The position numbers and the translations under genes were made by a program. This document shows, piece by piece, positions 1-9,359 of a stretch of 64,000 nt of DNA (position 1 is the stretch's first letter; each line of letters starts with the position of its first letter). Below the pieces are notes generated by a model. The model was not told where the DNA came from, did not search any database, and worked only from the letters and a program-made list of their open reading frames with translations. Source of the stretch: Bacillota bacterium (lineage in GTDB: Bacteria > Bacillota > UBA4882 > UBA10575); assembly GCA_012837715.1 (NCBI GenBank), contig DUQR01000043.1, positions 46,326 to 110,325 of the forward strand, given 5' to 3'.

Positions 1-1
1 A

Positions 2-277
2 ACCGATTATACCAACCGCCAGTGGTACTTTACCGAAAACTCATTAGCCCCGGAGCTTCTGGAGAAGCGAAGTTTTCCCGCTTACCTTATTTACCGATCA
101 GCTACGGGTTTACGTGTGCCGACCCCGGCTTTGGCTTTTGAAAAAAACACCGGTTGGACCGTATCGACATCCGTCAAGGGGGAGAAACGTCCCGTCGCGG
201 TGGAAGTGGTTGATATGAACGACCAATGGGCGATTATCAACGGGATTCCGCTTGGCACCGTGATTTATGATCGATAA
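2..277 (+). CDS. HlyD-like secretion/adaptor protein, C-terminal end (5' end outside window)
   Basis: This open frame has no start in the window and ends at a TAA; it is not in the ORF track. The 91 visible residues (ending VIYDR) include ATGLRVPTPAL and NGIPLGTVIYDR, with the alternating beta pattern of a periplasmic-adaptor barrel. In many clostridia a HlyD-domain protein of unknown role sits directly upstream of yggS-sepF, and that position is the main reason for the call. It is probably cotranscribed with yggS, whose TTG start lies 32 bases downstream. The family call is an inference from a short fragment plus context. Confidence 0.5.
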   Translation, partial: TDYTNRQWYFTENSLAPELLEKRSFPAYLIYRSATGLRVPTPALAFEKNTGWTVSTSVKGEKRPVAVEVVDMNDQWAIINGIPLGTVIYDR

Positions 278-309
278 GATGGCTAAAGCACACTGGGGGG
301 AATTGAAGT

Positions 310-999
310 TTGGATCTGAAAACAAATATTCTATCTGTACGGGCAAAGATTGATCGCGCATTGGCCGCCGCCGGACGCCAGCCGGAAGAATTGACAATTC
401 TAGCCGTCACTAAGTATGTGGATGCTTCTGTGTTTAAAGAGTTGCTGACCTACGGTTTACAGGAGATTGGCGAGAACCGGCTCCAGGACGCTGTTGGGAA
501 ACAGGAGGCCTTAGGCGAGCTAAAAACTAAGTTTAAATGGCATTTTATCGGCAGTTTACAGACAAATAAGGCCCGGGCGGCCGCCCTTCGGTTTGACTTA
601 ATTCATTCTTTGGACCGGATAAATTTGGCGGAAGTATTGAGTAGGGTTGGGGAAGAAATAGAAAGACGGATCCCGGTCCTCATTCAGGTTAATGTATCCG
701 GTGAACGCACCAAACATGGGATCGCCCCCGACGAAGTAGGCGTCTTTTATGAGGAGATCCGGAAACTTCCGGGACTTCGGGCCAGTGGTTTAATGACGAT
801 GGCCCCTTATACCAAGGATCCGGAAACGGTCCGTCCGGTCTTTCGGGAACTGCGTTTTCTTTTTGAGCAGGTGAAGGCGGAGTATAATCCTGGACCCGAA
901 TGGCGGGAACTTTCTATGGGGATGAGTAACGACTATGCGGTAGCGATTGAAGAAGGAGCAACCATTGTCCGGATTGGTAGTGCCATCTTTGGGGTTTGA
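310..999 (+). CDS. yggS: YggS/PROSC family pyridoxal-phosphate homeostasis protein
   Basis: The 229-residue protein is a single-domain PLP-binding barrel of the usual family length. It has no known catalytic activity and buffers the cellular PLP pool. The lysine in LAVTKYVD, near residue 35, is the expected Schiff-base residue, and IGENRLQDA, HFIGSLQTNKAR and LSMGMSNDY are family motifs. The start is a TTG at 310. The gene heads a division cluster in which sepF follows immediately, an arrangement conserved across Gram-positive bacteria. Confidence 0.93.
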   Translation: MDLKTNILSVRAKIDRALAAAGRQPEELTILAVTKYVDASVFKELLTYGLQEIGENRLQDAVGKQEALGELKTKFKWHFIGSLQTNKARAAALRFDLIHSLDRINLAEVLSRVGEEIERRIPVLIQVNVSGERTKHGIAPDEVGVFYEEIRKLPGLRASGLMTMAPYTKDPETVRPVFRELRFLFEQVKAEYNPGPEWRELSMGMSNDYAVAIEEGATIVRIGSAIFGV

Positions 1000-1013
1000 A
1001 CGGAGGGATGAGT

Positions 1014-1502
1014 ATGAAATCGGCGGAGAATGAAGAGTGGGCCCAGGGAGAAGGGAAGAAAAGTTTTCTTGAACGGTTGATGAACCTGTTGGGTTTTGAA
1101 ACCCAAATTGAATTTGAAGAGGTTTATGACGAAAACCCGAAAGGCGGGAAGACGGAACCGTCTTCGACCAAAGAACGGGGAAAAGTAGTTAGCCTTTCCA
1201 GCACTAATAAGACCACGCGGCTGGTGGTCTTTGAACCACAAAGTTTTGATGATGTCCAGTCCATTGTCAACCATTTAAAAAATAAACGTCCGGTTATTTT
1301 AAATTTGGAGGAGACCGATAAAGCGATCGCCCGTCGGATTACTGATTTTGTCGGTGGCGCTGTTTATGCTCTAGATGGCGGGGTCCAACGGGTTAGTTCT
1401 TCGATTATGCTCTTTACCCCGCTCAACGTGGAGGTGTCTTTCCCGCTCCGTGCAGAAACGGGGAAAAATCCCTATTTTAGTCCGGATACTTTTGAACGTT
1501 AG
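1014..1502 (+). CDS. sepF: Cell division protein SepF
   Basis: SepF is an FtsZ-binding membrane anchor that bundles FtsZ filaments at the septum. The protein has an N-terminal amphipathic stretch (SFLERLMNLLGFE), a charged linker and a C-terminal domain with RPVILNLEETDKAIARRITDFVGGAVYALDG, the family signature. The ORF track begins at a TTG (996) overlapping the yggS stop; I prefer the ATG at 1014 because GGAGGG ends six bases before it, giving 162 residues. It sits 14 bases after yggS and 10 before proC, so these are probably one transcript. Confidence 0.93.
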   Translation: MKSAENEEWAQGEGKKSFLERLMNLLGFETQIEFEEVYDENPKGGKTEPSSTKERGKVVSLSSTNKTTRLVVFEPQSFDDVQSIVNHLKNKRPVILNLEETDKAIARRITDFVGGAVYALDGGVQRVSSSIMLFTPLNVEVSFPLRAETGKNPYFSPDTFER

Positions 1503-1512
1503 GAGGAGACCT

Positions 1513-2322
1513 TTGAAAACCTTAGGTTTAATAGGTGGCGGTATGATGGCCACCGCTTTGATTAAAGGCCTCTTGAAGCAGAATTATCCGGCCGCCCGGA
1601 TTTATGTGTCCGATCCGGATCCGGCCCGCCGCCAAATCCTTGCGGAGCTGGGAGTGGAAACCTTCAGCGCCAACCAGCCGATGCTTGATGCGTTAACCAC
1701 GAGCGGAGCCGAAGGGGTGGTTTTAGCAGTTAAACCCCAGGTGGTGCCGGAGGCGTTAACCGGTTTAAACTATCCTGATTTGCCCTTGCTTTCAATTGTG
1801 GCCGGGTACAGCATAGCTGGCCTGGAGGAGTTACTGCCAGCGGGAACCAAAGTCCTGCGGGCGATGCCCAATACCCCGGCGTTGATTGGGGAAGGAATTA
1901 CTGCGTTAACCCTGGGTTCGAAGAGTGGAGCGTCCGAAGAAGCGTGGGCGGAAAAGATCCTACGGGGTTTAGGGCGGGTGGTGGTTGTTCCGGAAAACCT
2001 GATGAATGCAGTGACCGGACTTTCCGGGAGTGGACCCGGTTATGTTTACCTTTTTATCGAGGCTTTGATCGACGGTGGAGTTTTAGCCGGTTTGCCCCGG
2101 ACTTTAGCCCGGGAACTGGCGGTGGCCACGGTGTTAGGCAGTGCGCGGCTGGTGGCCGAGGCGCAAGAACACCCGGCTGTGCTAAGGGATATGGTAACCT
2201 CGCCGGGGGGCACCACCATTGCTGGTCTCGCCCATTTGGAACGGGAAGGTTTTGCCGGGCAGGTCATGACAGCCGTTCTGGCGGCGACCGAGCGGGCCCG
2301 AGCATTAGGCGAAAAAGAATAG
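1513..2322 (+). CDS. proC: Pyrroline-5-carboxylate reductase
   Basis: ProC catalyses the last step of proline synthesis, NAD(P)H-dependent reduction of pyrroline-5-carboxylate. The N-terminal Rossmann motif LGLIGGGMMATALIKGL, the AVKPQ segment, RAMPNTPALIGEG and the C-terminal TGLSGSGPGYVYLFIEALIDGGV and TSPGGTTIAGL motifs are all present. The ORF-track start (1375) lies inside sepF in another frame; the real start is the TTG at 1513 behind AGGAGGAG, giving 269 residues. The gene is embedded in the division cluster, as in many clostridia. Confidence 0.95.
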   Translation: MKTLGLIGGGMMATALIKGLLKQNYPAARIYVSDPDPARRQILAELGVETFSANQPMLDALTTSGAEGVVLAVKPQVVPEALTGLNYPDLPLLSIVAGYSIAGLEELLPAGTKVLRAMPNTPALIGEGITALTLGSKSGASEEAWAEKILRGLGRVVVVPENLMNAVTGLSGSGPGYVYLFIEALIDGGVLAGLPRTLARELAVATVLGSARLVAEAQEHPAVLRDMVTSPGGTTIAGLAHLEREGFAGQVMTAVLAATERARALGEKE

Positions 2323-2331
2323 GAGAATTTA

Positions 2332-3141
2332 ATGGATAGAGAAGCTATTTTAGCCCAACTGGAAGAGAATGAACGGCTTTTGGTTGCGCGCTTGCTGGAT
2401 CAGGTGGAAGTGGCGGTGATGAAGGCGGCGCCGGTGGCTACGGACTTTTTGGACCCACGGGAGAGAGAACTTTCCAGGGAAATCCTTCATTATCTCCCGG
2501 AAGTTAAAGTTTTATCTTTTGGTGGGTACCGCGGCGCCGAACGGCAACGGTTGGTCATCATCCCCGCTTTTTATCTGTCGGAAGCCGTAGAGCCACCCCT
2601 GGCTTATCTCTCGATCCGGCCGGCGACCAAGGGGCGGAAGCATACTGCGGAGGCATCGGACGCCCTTTTTACCCACCGGGATGTGTTAGGGAGCATCTTA
2701 GGGTTAGGATTGAAACGGGGGAAGATCGGGGATTTACTTTTGACGGCGGAAGAAGCCCAAGCGGTGGTTGGGGAGGAGATTGGAGAATTCATCCGGACCA
2801 ACCTGGCGAAGGTTGGAGCCATCGGTGTTACCGTGGAGACGATTGATCCCGAACAACTCAACATTCCAGTGGAAAGAGTGAAAGAGATCAGGGGGACCGT
2901 GGCTTCCCTGCGTTTGGATGCAGTGGCTGGCCTTGGTTATGGTGTTTCCCGGAGCCGGATGGCACGGGAGATCAAAATGGCTAAGGTCAAGGTGAACTGG
3001 CGGCCGGTAACCGACTCCGATTATAAAGTAGCGGTCGGGGATGTGCTTTCCATCCTTGGTCGCGGCCGTGTAGAGGTGGCTGAGGTCGGTGGTGAAACGA
3101 AAAAAGGGCGTTTGGTTGTAAAACTCAGGCGGTTGTTGTAA
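2332..3141 (+). CDS. ylmH: YlmH family S4-domain RNA-binding protein
   Basis: The 269-residue protein has a central YlmH domain (VKVLSFGGYRGAERQRLVIIP, TAEEAQAVVGEEIGEFI) and a C-terminal S4 RNA-binding domain from about residue 190, containing SRMAREIKMAKVKVNW and the typical DVLSILGRGRVEV. S4-domain relatives act on stalled large ribosomal subunits in bacterial ribosome quality control, and this homolog could do the same. A yggT gene, often found between proC and ylmH, is absent here. The start is ATG with GGAG five bases upstream. Confidence 0.9.
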   Translation: MDREAILAQLEENERLLVARLLDQVEVAVMKAAPVATDFLDPRERELSREILHYLPEVKVLSFGGYRGAERQRLVIIPAFYLSEAVEPPLAYLSIRPATKGRKHTAEASDALFTHRDVLGSILGLGLKRGKIGDLLLTAEEAQAVVGEEIGEFIRTNLAKVGAIGVTVETIDPEQLNIPVERVKEIRGTVASLRLDAVAGLGYGVSRSRMAREIKMAKVKVNWRPVTDSDYKVAVGDVLSILGRGRVEVAEVGGETKKGRLVVKLRRLL

Positions 3142-3250
3142 CAAGTTATTTCCGTTGTGACCAGGAAAAGGGATAAGGACAACGCAAATACCCCTGCAGC
3201 TGGTCATCATTGGAATCATGTATTTTGTGGAAAAAGAGGAGGCTGGGTGG

Positions 3251-3862
3251 ATGTTTACACCGGTAGATCTGGAAACCATGGTTTTTCGGCGGGGGTTCCG
3301 CGGGTATCGGACAAAAGAGGTTCAGGAGTTCATGCGGAAACTGATCGTGGATTATGAAAAACTCTATAAAGAAAACATCGACCTCCGGGAAGAACTGGAT
3401 GCACAGAAGGAATTGCTTAAGAACTACAAACAGATGGAAGAGACACTGAAAAACACCCTTTACCTTGCTCAGGGCACGGCGGAAGAGATTAAGGCGGCCG
3501 GGGAAAAACAGGCCGAAGTGATTCTGCGGGAAGCCCAGAACCGGGCCGAACAGATGCGGCTGAAAGTACGGGAGGAGATCCAATCCGAACTTCAAGAATT
3601 GGCCAACCTGAAGCAACAGGTCGATCTCTTCCGGATTCAGTTTACCCGATTTTTGAATTCGCTGATTGAGATGGCCGAACAACACCTGGATATTGAAGGG
3701 ATTTGGGATAAAATGGTCGATCTTTCCCGCCATAATATTGACGTCAGAAAAGCAGAGCCGGAAAAGGTGGAGGAAAGCGGCAAAATAGAGCTGGAAAAAG
3801 ACCCCCAGGCGTTGGCGGCCGCCAAAGCGAAAGCGGCTAGCCTATTTGAAACCACCGAGTAA
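3251..3862 (+). CDS. divIVA: DivIVA domain protein
   Basis: DivIVA binds negatively curved membrane at poles and septa and recruits division or sporulation factors. The N-terminal lipid-binding motif FTPVDLETMVFRRGFRGYRTKEVQEFMRKLIVDYE is clear, followed by long charged coiled coils up to about residue 150. I start the gene at ATG 3251 because the conserved N-terminus begins MFTPVDL and GAGGAGG lies upstream; the ORF track starts 33 bases earlier. The 3' end overlaps the 3' end of the convergent spmB by 26 bases. Confidence 0.92.
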   Translation: MFTPVDLETMVFRRGFRGYRTKEVQEFMRKLIVDYEKLYKENIDLREELDAQKELLKNYKQMEETLKNTLYLAQGTAEEIKAAGEKQAEVILREAQNRAEQMRLKVREEIQSELQELANLKQQVDLFRIQFTRFLNSLIEMAEQHLDIEGIWDKMVDLSRHNIDVRKAEPEKVEESGKIELEKDPQALAAAKAKAASLFETTE

Positions 3863-4361
3863 TCAGCACGGCCATGAAGAAAGCGGTGAGATCACCCAGA
3901 AGACCCATGCCGACCAGATGTTTGGGGCGGGTGATCTTGGCCGCGCCGAGATAGACGGAGAGCACATAAAAGGTGGTCTCCGATCCGCCGGCAATAATCG
4001 AAGCCATGATCCCTAATGGGGAATCGGGACCATGCTTCTGGATTAAATCGGCCATAAAGCCGATGCTTCCGGAACCGGAAAGTGGTTTAATCAGGCCAAG
4101 CGGAAGGATTTCCTCGGGAATCCGGAGGAGGTTGGCGAAGGGGGCAGCCACCCGGCAAAAGAAGTTTAAAGCCCCGGAAGTTTTAAAGACCGCTAAGGCG
4201 CCGAAGATGGCCAGGAAATAAGGGAGAAGCTCAAACCCGGTTTTCAGACCAGTACCTGCGCCTTGGATAAAGGTTTCATAGACTTTAACCCCTTTATACT
4301 CTCCGTAGGCGAGAACGGCCAGGATAAAAAGGGGGATAGCCCAAATAGAGAGTGTGTTCAT
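3837..4361 (-). CDS. spmB: Spore maturation protein B
   Basis: SpmB is a membrane protein needed, with SpmA, for core dehydration during late sporulation. The 174 residues contain four or five hydrophobic segments and the family stretches TGFELLPYFLAIFGALAVFKTSGAL and GSETTFYVLSVYLGAAKITRPKH. Its ATG overlaps the spmA TGA by four bases, so the pair is probably translationally coupled. The 3' end runs into the convergent divIVA coding sequence, so no terminator fits between them. Confidence 0.93.
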   Translation of the reverse strand: MNTLSIWAIPLFILAVLAYGEYKGVKVYETFIQGAGTGLKTGFELLPYFLAIFGALAVFKTSGALNFFCRVAAPFANLLRIPEEILPLGLIKPLSGSGSIGFMADLIQKHGPDSPLGIMASIIAGGSETTFYVLSVYLGAAKITRPKHLVGMGLLGDLTAFFMAVLITRWFQIG

Positions 4362-4954
4362 TTTTTCCTCTCCTTACGGGTTTTTTTTATGAAAAAATGG
4401 GTTAGTAAGGCAGCGGCGGTCCCGAAGGAGGCAGTGATGAGGATGGGGATGATGACCATCGAGGGCCGGACCGAACCAGCTTGGGAACGGACGGCGATAA
4501 TGGTGGAAGGGACAAGGGAGATTCCACCGAGAATTAAAGCCAGGTACACGGCCATTTCATCGGAGACGACGCCGGGGGTGGCATTGACCTTTTCCAATTC
4601 ACGCATGGTTTTGATTCCCAAGGGCGTGGCGGCGTGACTCAAGCCCAAAAGGTTGGCCGCCAGGCTCAGGGTGATTGCGCCAAGGGCAGGGCTGTCTGCG
4701 GGCAAGCGGGGAAATAACCGGCGTAAAAGGGGATGGAGGGCCCGGGCTATTTTTTGGGTAAGGCCGGCCGTTTCGGCGATCCGTAACAGTCCCGACCAGA
4801 AGGCTAAAAAACCGGTGATCCCTATGGCGAATTTGACGCTGTCTTCCATGGAGGCCAGCAAGGCTAGGGTTGTCTCTTCGACCCGTCCGGTCGCGCCTGC
4901 GACCACATAACCGAGGAAAAAAAGGGCAAGCCAGATGCGATTGATCGGGGCCAC
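4358..4954 (-). CDS. spmA: Spore maturation protein A
   Basis: This is the partner of SpmB. Family motifs include SGLLRIAETAGLTQKIARALHPLLRRLFPRLP, AANLLGLSHAATPLGIKTMREL and MAVYLALILGGISLVPSTIIAVR. The ORF track extends to 5146 across the whiA start, which is not credible. I use the GTG at 4954, giving 198 residues, close to family length. The AAGGAG runs directly into this GTG, and the codon at normal spacing is ATC, nine bases further on, which aligns with the usual M-x-x-IW start; initiation at ATC is possible. Confidence 0.9.
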   Translation of the reverse strand: MAPINRIWLALFFLGYVVAGATGRVEETTLALLASMEDSVKFAIGITGFLAFWSGLLRIAETAGLTQKIARALHPLLRRLFPRLPADSPALGAITLSLAANLLGLSHAATPLGIKTMRELEKVNATPGVVSDEMAVYLALILGGISLVPSTIIAVRSQAGSVRPSMVIIPILITASFGTAAALLTHFFIKKTRKERKK

Positions 4955-5032
4955 CTCCTTCCTTCCATATATATACTTGTATGGTGAGCGATTATGCGCA
5001 AGAAATAAGGGCGAACGACAGGGGGAAAAGAA

Positions 5033-5998
5033 ATGGTGAGTTTTTCCCAACGGACCAAAGCCGAGTTGGCGCGGCGCTTTCCGAAACAAAAATGTTGCGT
5101 TAAAGCGGAATTGGCTGCGATTATGCGCGCTAGCGGTAGTTTGCACTTACAAGCCAACCGGTCCTTTGCGGTAACAGTCACCAGTGAAAACGTGGTTTTA
5201 ATCCGGAAGACCCTTCTGCTTTTGAAAAATTACTTTCAGCTTCCCAGTCGGGTAATGGTGGAAGAGCGGGGGCAGTTCAACCGGCGCCGGTACCGGCTGC
5301 AACTGGTTGGCGCCAGAAATGTCCGGCGGGTCCTTACGGAGCTTAATATCATGTCCGGGTTAAACCTGGAAAGCGCGATCCCTTCCGCTTTGGTCCGCGC
5401 CGATTGTTGCCGGGCAGCTTTTTTACGGGGAGCTTTCCTGGCCCGGGGATCGATTACCGATCCGCAGAAACAAAATTACCATTTAGAAATTGTGACTGAA
5501 AATGAAGAGTTTGCGATCGGCCTTAATTACCTGATGAATTTATGTGGTTTCAATGCCGGCGCTAATTTCCGGAAGGATTATTTCATCTATCTCAAGGGGG
5601 CCGAAAACATCGGGGAATTTTTACGTTTCATCGGGGCGCATCATGCTTTTCTGGCGTTGGAAGAGATCCGGGTGATTAAAGGGGTACGTAACGAAGTGAA
5701 CCGTTTGGTGAACTGTGAGACGGCCAACTTGGAAAAATCGGTCCGGGCTGCTTTGGAACAGGTGAAGGTGATTAAAGCTCTCGAAGCCAAGAAACTGCTG
5801 GCGAAACTCCCCCCTTCTTTGCAGGAACTGGCCGCGCTTCGTTTGGACCATCCGGAGGCTAGCCTCCGGGAACTGGGCGAACTGGCCATTCCGCCCTTAA
5901 GTAAATCGGCGGTTAATCACCGGATGCGGAAATTGTTAAAAATTGCCGAAATCTATTTAGACCAGGGAGGAAATGAATCTTCCGAGATGAACAATTAG
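5033..5998 (+). CDS. whiA: DNA-binding protein WhiA
   Basis: WhiA combines a LAGLIDADG-like domain with a C-terminal helix-turn-helix and affects division, chromosome segregation and sporulation depending on the species. The 321 residues show SFSQRTKAELAR, a domain with RGAFLARGSITDPQKQNYHLEIVTENEEFA, and the terminal HTH LASLRELGELAIPPLSKSAVNHRMRKL-like segment. It usually follows rapZ and yvcK; neither is here. It is divergent from spmA, with a 78-base shared upstream region, and lies just before the glycolytic run. Confidence 0.95.
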   Translation: MVSFSQRTKAELARRFPKQKCCVKAELAAIMRASGSLHLQANRSFAVTVTSENVVLIRKTLLLLKNYFQLPSRVMVEERGQFNRRRYRLQLVGARNVRRVLTELNIMSGLNLESAIPSALVRADCCRAAFLRGAFLARGSITDPQKQNYHLEIVTENEEFAIGLNYLMNLCGFNAGANFRKDYFIYLKGAENIGEFLRFIGAHHAFLALEEIRVIKGVRNEVNRLVNCETANLEKSVRAALEQVKVIKALEAKKLLAKLPPSLQELAALRLDHPEASLRELGELAIPPLSKSAVNHRMRKLLKIAEIYLDQGGNESSEMNN

Positions 5999-6090
5999 TT
6001 TGATCCTTTTTTAACAAAGTTGGTTTTTCCCGATCATTCTCCCCTTTTTCCGGTTGGAAATCCCGCTTTCTAGGAAAAACTGCAAAAGCT

Positions 6091-6120
6091 TTGATAGTTT
6101 TGAAGAAAGGGGGAGATAAT
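6091..6120 (+). promoter_or_regulatory. Probable sigma-A promoter for the gap operon
   Basis: TTGATA and GATAAT are separated by 18 bases. This is the best -35/-10 pair I see in the 292-base space between whiA and gap. No cggR gene and no clear operator was found here. A ribosome binding site AAGGAGG lies just before the gap ATG. Confidence 0.45.
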
Positions 6121-6266
6121 TCCAGTAGTAGAGGGAAATGCATTATTACCGTGGCCATAATTGTACAGAATATAGGGTGGTCCAAGCGGAAGCCAACGAT
6201 AATGTAATTCCTGAACAGTGGGGGAAAAGCTCTTGTTAGTAGGTGAAAAAGGGCAACAAGAGTTAA

Positions 6267-7340
<1,074 letters not shown>

Positions 7341-7375
7341 GATAAAGGTGAGAATAAGCAAGGAGTGGTGTACTG

Positions 7376-8563
7376 ATGGAAAAGTTGACCATTAAAGACC
7401 TGGAGGTAAAAGGAAAACGCGTTTTGGTCCGGGTGGATTTTAATGTTCCCGTTAATGACCAGGGAGAGATCACCGATGACCGGCGGATTAAAGCCGCTTT
7501 GCCAACCATCAACCAGCTGGCGGAGAATGGTGCTAAAGTCATTTTGGTCTCCCATTTCGGACGGCCGAAAGGGGTAGACGAGAAGTTTCGGATGGATAAG
7601 ATCGCCCAGCGCTTACGGGAACTTAGCGGTCGGAAAGTGATTAAGGTTAACGATTGTATCGGCGCTGAACCGCAACAAGCCGTTGGCGCCATGGCCGAAG
7701 GTGATCTTTTATTGCTGGAGAATGTTCGTTTTTACAAGGAAGAGACCAAAAATGATCCGGAATTTGCCAAGCAGTTAGCCGCGGTGGCCGATCTTTATGT
7801 GAATGATGCCTTCGGCACCGCTCACCGGGCCCATGCTTCCACCGCCGGAGTCACCGCTTATCTGCAGCCGGCCGCGGCCGGGTTTTTGATCGAGAAGGAG
7901 TTACGGATCATGGGTAAGGCAATCAGCGATCCGGAACGCCCCTTTGTGGCTATTTTAGGCGGCGCGAAAGTCGCCGATAAACTGGGCGTGATCACCAACC
8001 TGTTGAATAAGGTGGATACATTAATTATCGGTGGAGGAATGGCCTATACTTTCCTCAAAGCAAAGGGTTTGGAGATTGGAAAATCTTTAGTTGATACGGA
8101 AAAAATCGATTTTGCCCGCGAGATGCTGGAACAGGCAGCCGCCAAAGGTGTCAAGCTCCTCCTGCCGGTGGATGTGGTGGTAACCGATGACTTCAAAAAC
8201 CCGACGACCCATAAGACAGTGGCCGCCGATGCTATCCCTGGCGATATGCAGGGGGTGGATATCGGACCGGAAACGGTGGAATTATTTTCACAAGCGGTGA
8301 AGGCGGCGAAAACAGTGGTTTGGAACGGGCCGATGGGTGTCTTTGAGAACCCCGACTTTGCCGTCGGAACCAACGCCATTGCCAAAGCCATGGCTGAAGC
8401 GGACGCCACTACGATTGTTGGCGGCGGCGATTCGGCGGCAGCCGTTGAACAATTAGGCTTCGCGGCGCAGATGACCCATGTATCGACGGGCGGCGGCGCA
8501 TCCCTTGAGTTCTTGGAAGGAAAAGAACTACCGGGTGTCGCTGCTTTGACTGACAAAGAATAA
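7376..8563 (+). CDS. pgk: Phosphoglycerate kinase
   Basis: Pgk makes ATP from 1,3-bisphosphoglycerate. The 395 residues start with [25 protein letters not shown] and include [36 protein letters not shown], the hinge region and the nucleotide-binding [11 protein letters not shown] and [11 protein letters not shown] motifs. Length and motif order are normal. It follows gap by 35 bases and leads tpiA by 12, consistent with one glycolytic transcript. Confidence 0.98.
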   Translation: MEKLTIKDLEVKGKRVLVRVDFNVPVNDQGEITDDRRIKAALPTINQLAENGAKVILVSHFGRPKGVDEKFRMDKIAQRLRELSGRKVIKVNDCIGAEPQQAVGAMAEGDLLLLENVRFYKEETKNDPEFAKQLAAVADLYVNDAFGTAHRAHASTAGVTAYLQPAAAGFLIEKELRIMGKAISDPERPFVAILGGAKVADKLGVITNLLNKVDTLIIGGGMAYTFLKAKGLEIGKSLVDTEKIDFAREMLEQAAAKGVKLLLPVDVVVTDDFKNPTTHKTVAADAIPGDMQGVDIGPETVELFSQAVKAAKTVVWNGPMGVFENPDFAVGTNAIAKAMAEADATTIVGGGDSAAAVEQLGFAAQMTHVSTGGGASLEFLEGKELPGVAALTDKE

Positions 8564-8575
8564 GAGGTGGTATTG

Positions 8576-9325
8576 TTGCGGAAACCAATTATTGCTGGGA
8601 ACTGGAAAATGTACAAAACCCATTTGGAAGCCAAGGACTTAGTAAAGGAGCTAAAGGAGAAAGCCTTGCCCGCTGGGGTGGAAGTGGTCCTTTGCCCGCC
8701 CTTTACAGCGCTGGCGACCGTCGGAGAAGAGCTGGCGGGGACGGAGATTGGCTTAGGGGCCCAGGATCTTTTCTGGGAAGAGGAAGGAGCCTATACCGGG
8801 GAGGTTTCTCCGGCAATGCTTAGAGAGTTAGGTTGTGCCTATGTGATTATCGGCCATTCGGAGCGGCGTCAATATTTTGGCGAGACCGACGAAAGCGTGA
8901 ACAAAAAGGCAAAAGCTGCCCTCCGCCATGGTTTGAAGCCCATTATCTGCGTGGGTGAGAGTTTAGCCCAACGGGAAGCCGGCGAGACCAATCAGTTTGT
9001 CGCCGGTCAAATGGAGAAGGCTTTGGCCGGGTTGGCTCCGGAAGAAATTCCCCAGGTGGTCATCGCCTACGAGCCGATTTGGGCGATTGGCACCGGCCGT
9101 TCCTCCAGTGGCGCCGATGCCAATCAAGTGATTGGGATGATTCGCCAAACTATTGCCAATCAATTTCAACCGGCTTTGGCGGATCAGGTACGGATCCAAT
9201 ATGGCGGCAGCGTAAAACCGAACAATATTAAAGAATTTATGGACCAACCGGAGATCGATGGCGCTCTGGTCGGTGGGGCTAGCCTGAAAGCAGCCGATTT
9301 TTATGGAATTATTTCTTATCAATGA
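8576..9325 (+). CDS. tpiA: Triosephosphate isomerase
   Basis: TpiA interconverts dihydroxyacetone phosphate and glyceraldehyde-3-phosphate. The protein begins RKPIIAGNWKMYK and holds the catalytic histidine in IIGHSERR and the glutamate in VIAYEPIWAIGTG; the phosphate loop IQYGGSVKPNN and DGALVGGASL are present. I use TTG 8576 rather than the track GTG 8567, because GAGGTG ends six bases before this TTG and the protein then begins MRKPII as in relatives (249 residues). Confidence 0.97.
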   Translation: MRKPIIAGNWKMYKTHLEAKDLVKELKEKALPAGVEVVLCPPFTALATVGEELAGTEIGLGAQDLFWEEEGAYTGEVSPAMLRELGCAYVIIGHSERRQYFGETDESVNKKAKAALRHGLKPIICVGESLAQREAGETNQFVAGQMEKALAGLAPEEIPQVVIAYEPIWAIGTGRSSSGADANQVIGMIRQTIANQFQPALADQVRIQYGGSVKPNNIKEFMDQPEIDGALVGGASLKAADFYGIISYQ

Positions 9326-9359
9326 GCAAGGCTACGCAGTTTGAACGGAGAGATGCGCA

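Noticed and set aside
110-397. Minus-strand ORF of 95 codons over the start of yggS
   Set aside because: It is a shadow of the HlyD-like and yggS frames, with no ribosome binding site or homology-like pattern.
4955-5146. Extended spmA start across whiA
   Set aside because: It would overlap the divergent whiA by over 100 bases, and the residues do not match SpmA.
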